A stretch of DNA of 64,000 nucleotides from an uncultured Bacteroides sp. GTDB taxonomy: Bacteria; Bacteroidota; Bacteroidia; Bacteroidales; Bacteroidaceae. Where the stretch lies: the NCBI GenBank assembly GCA_947074295.1, contig CAMTPC010000002.1:1-64000 (forward strand), written 5' to 3'. This document shows, piece by piece, positions 61,798-64,000 of this stretch (position 1 is the stretch's first letter; every line of letters starts with the position of its first letter). The notes below the pieces were generated by a model. It did no database searches. It was given only the letters and a program-made list of their open reading frames with translations, and had not been told where the DNA came from. Made by a program: the position numbers and the translations under genes.

Positions 61798-63810
61798 ATG
61801 GAAAAAACACTTGGCCTGATAGAAAATGATATCTGGTTGAAACCCTTTGCTGAAGCCATTGAAGGCCGACATGACTTCGCTCTAGAAAAGATTGCGGAGC
61901 TGACTAATAAGGGCAAAACTACTTTGACTGATTTCGCTACAGGATACCTATACTTTGGATTGCACCGCACCAAAGATGGATGGGTATTTCGCGAATGGGC
62001 GCCCAATGCGACAAGCATTTATATGATTGGAACCTTCAATAACTGGGAGGAAACCCCTAAATATAAATTGAAGAAATTAAAGAATGGTATCTGGGAAGTG
62101 AAACTACCCATAGATGCTATCGCACATCAAGATTTATATAAATTGAATGTCTATTGGGAAGGTGGTCAAGGTGAACGCATCCCTGCTTGGTCTACACGTG
62201 TAGTGCAAGATGAGCAGACAAAAATATTCAGCGCTCAAGTGTGGGCTCCAGAAAAGGCATACAAATTCAAAAAGAAAATTTTTAAACCTACTACAAATCC
62301 ACTTCTGATCTATGAATGCCATATAGGGATGGCGCAAGAAAAGGAGAAAGTTGGTACATATAAGGAATTTCAAGAAAATATATTGCCTCGTATTGCAGCT
62401 GATGGCTACAATTGTATCCAAATAATGGCCATTCAAGAGCATCCTTATTATGGAAGTTTTGGCTATCATGTATCCAATTTCTTTGCAGCTAGCTCGCGCT
62501 TCGGCACACCCGAAGAATTGAAAGAGTTGATTGATGCGGCTCATGCTTTGGGTATTGCTGTCATCATGGATATCGTACATTCGCATGCGGTGAAAAATGA
62601 AGTGGAGGGACTTGGTAATTTTGCCGGTGATCCAAATCAATACTTCTACCCAGGAGATCGTCATGAGCATCCTGCATGGGATTCACTCTGTTTCGACTAC
62701 GGTAAGAATGAGGTGATTCATTTTCTGTTATCTAACTGTAAATACTGGTTGGAGGAATACAATTTTGATGGATTCCGTTTTGACGGGGTAACATCAATGT
62801 TGTATTATAGCCATGGGCTAGGAGAGACTTTCACGAACTATGCCGATTACTACAATGGCCATGAAGATGATAATGCTATTTGCTATCTAACTCTTGCCAA
62901 TGTTCTGATTCACGAAGTGAAGGCCAACGCTATCACTATAGCCGAGGAGGTTTCGGGTATGCCTGGTTTGGCAGCAAAATTCGATGAAGGTGGTTACGGT
63001 TTTGATTATCGTATGGCCATGAACATCCCTGACTATTGGATCAAGACTATAAAAGAGAAGATTGACGAGGATTGGAAGCCATCAAGCATGTTTTGGGAAG
63101 TGACCAATCGTCGTAGCGATGAGAAAACAATTTCTTATGCCGAGAGTCATGATCAGGCTTTGGTAGGTGATAAGACCATTATCTTCCGGCTGATAGATGC
63201 TGATATGTATTGGCATATGCAAAAGGGGGATGAAAACTATGTGGTGCATCGTGGCATAGCTCTGCATAAGATGATTCGATTGTTAACGGCTTCGACCATC
63301 AATGGTGGCTATCTCAACTTTATGGGCAATGAGTTTGGCCATCCAGAGTGGATAGATTTTCCGCGTGAGGGCAATGGCTGGTCTTATAAATATGCCCGTC
63401 GTCAATGGGATCTAGTCGATAACAAGAATCTGACCTTCCACTATCTAGGCGATTTCGATAAATCAATGCTGGATACTATTAAAACTGTCAAGAATTTCCA
63501 GACGACACCTGTCGTGGAGATATGGCACAATGATGGCGATCAGATATTGGCATATCAACGCAAAGATCTGATATTTGTGTTTAACTTTAGTCCAAAACAT
63601 TCGTACACGGATTATGGCTTCTTGGTGAAACCTGGAGCTTACGAGGTTGTACTGAATACAGATGCAAAAGAGTTTGGGGGTAATGGCTTAGCTGACGACT
63701 CGGTAGTCCATTTCACCAATCCAGATCCTCTTTATGCCAAAGATAAAAAGGAATGGTTGAAGCTTTATATACCTGCCCGCTCGGCTGTAGTGCTTCGTAA
63801 GAAAAAATAA
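61798..63810 (+). CDS. glgB: 1,4-alpha-glucan branching enzyme
   Basis: REWAPNATSIYMIGTFNNW, VIMDIVHSHAVKN, FDGFRFDGVTSMLYYSHG, AEEVSGMPG, YAESHDQALVGDKT. Confidence 0.96.
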   Translation: MEKTLGLIENDIWLKPFAEAIEGRHDFALEKIAELTNKGKTTLTDFATGYLYFGLHRTKDGWVFREWAPNATSIYMIGTFNNWEETPKYKLKKLKNGIWEVKLPIDAIAHQDLYKLNVYWEGGQGERIPAWSTRVVQDEQTKIFSAQVWAPEKAYKFKKKIFKPTTNPLLIYECHIGMAQEKEKVGTYKEFQENILPRIAADGYNCIQIMAIQEHPYYGSFGYHVSNFFAASSRFGTPEELKELIDAAHALGIAVIMDIVHSHAVKNEVEGLGNFAGDPNQYFYPGDRHEHPAWDSLCFDYGKNEVIHFLLSNCKYWLEEYNFDGFRFDGVTSMLYYSHGLGETFTNYADYYNGHEDDNAICYLTLANVLIHEVKANAITIAEEVSGMPGLAAKFDEGGYGFDYRMAMNIPDYWIKTIKEKIDEDWKPSSMFWEVTNRRSDEKTISYAESHDQALVGDKTIIFRLIDADMYWHMQKGDENYVVHRGIALHKMIRLLTASTINGGYLNFMGNEFGHPEWIDFPREGNGWSYKYARRQWDLVDNKNLTFHYLGDFDKSMLDTIKTVKNFQTTPVVEIWHNDGDQILAYQRKDLIFVFNFSPKHSYTDYGFLVKPGAYEVVLNTDAKEFGGNGLADDSVVHFTNPDPLYAKDKKEWLKLYIPARSAVVLRKKK

Positions 63811-63829
63811 TAAAGCCATATTTACCTAT

Positions 63830-63869
63830 AAAAAATCGCCTGATACAATCATATCAGGCGATTTTTTTG
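63830..63869 (+). terminator. Rho-independent terminator
   Basis: AAAAAATCGCCTGATA / TATCAGGCGATTTTTT with 6-nt loop. Confidence 0.92.
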
Positions 63870-63881
63870 ATATTTCTATTC

Positions 63882-64000
63882 TTATAAATTGAATTTGAAC
63901 ACTTTACCATTATATGCATCAAGACGAATATCGGTCGGTTTGTCAGACTTAAATGATACATTCTCGGTATGATCATGTAGAAGTTCAATAGCAGGAAAAC
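63882..64000 (-). CDS. C-terminal part of a CDS running off the window (…FPAIELLHDHTENVSFKSDKPTDIRLDAYNGKVFKFNL*)
   Basis: Open reverse frame from window edge to TAA; product not assignable. Confidence 0.5.
   Translation of the reverse strand, partial: FPAIELLHDHTENVSFKSDKPTDIRLDAYNGKVFKFNL

Noticed and set aside
62134-62670. 178-codon minus-strand ORF inside glgB
   Set aside because: Antisense shadow of glgB; no recognisable motifs
1-64000. CRISPR arrays, rRNA, tRNA, transposase or reverse-transcriptase genes
   Set aside because: No regularly spaced repeats, conserved RNA sequences or such ORFs were recognised; tRNAs were not exhaustively searched by computation

Overview
Bacteroidales-type chromosomal window (Bacteroides/Parabacteroides-like by gene content and TAnnTTTG promoter elements; taxon is inference). 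Bases 1-9.6 kb form an accessory adhesin island: C-terminal tails of mobilisation-like and AraC genes, a membrane-anchored TPR/AraC regulator, an OmpA-type gene split by a frameshift, fimbrial-type lipoproteins (two with a C-terminal Lcl/DUF1566-like, C-type-lectin-like domain), a truncated third paralog, and a frameshifted PI-PLC gene. From ~9.6 kb on it is mostly orderly core/metabolic sequence: gcvP, an MBL hydrolase, rsmG, a metal P-type ATPase, an RND efflux operon flanked by AraC regulators, a bacterioferritin-like gene, PadR-PspC, a DEAD-box/cold-shock/RRM cluster, serine palmitoyltransferase-like gene plus lipid kinase, aspS, agmatine catabolism (aguAB), a FetAB-like ABC exporter, a paired sensor-kinase locus, an acyl-CoA ligase, a TonB receptor/DUF4249 locus, a trimeric [FeFe]-hydrogenase operon and glgB. 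Strongest candidates for follow-up: (a) an intact 738-aa heavy-metal P-type ATPase whose catalytic motifs are altered (DKTGT->DKAGI, TGE->GGE, HP->TP, TGD->TTD) while the metal-binding motifs are kept; (b) a kinase/pseudokinase pair in which the TPR-rich partner has lost the phospho-acceptor His and the ATP-binding boxes; (c) the decaying lectin-fimbrial island. No rRNA, tRNA, CRISPR array, transposase or reverse transcriptase was recognised. All assignments come from reading the sequence and ORF translations; no database search was run.
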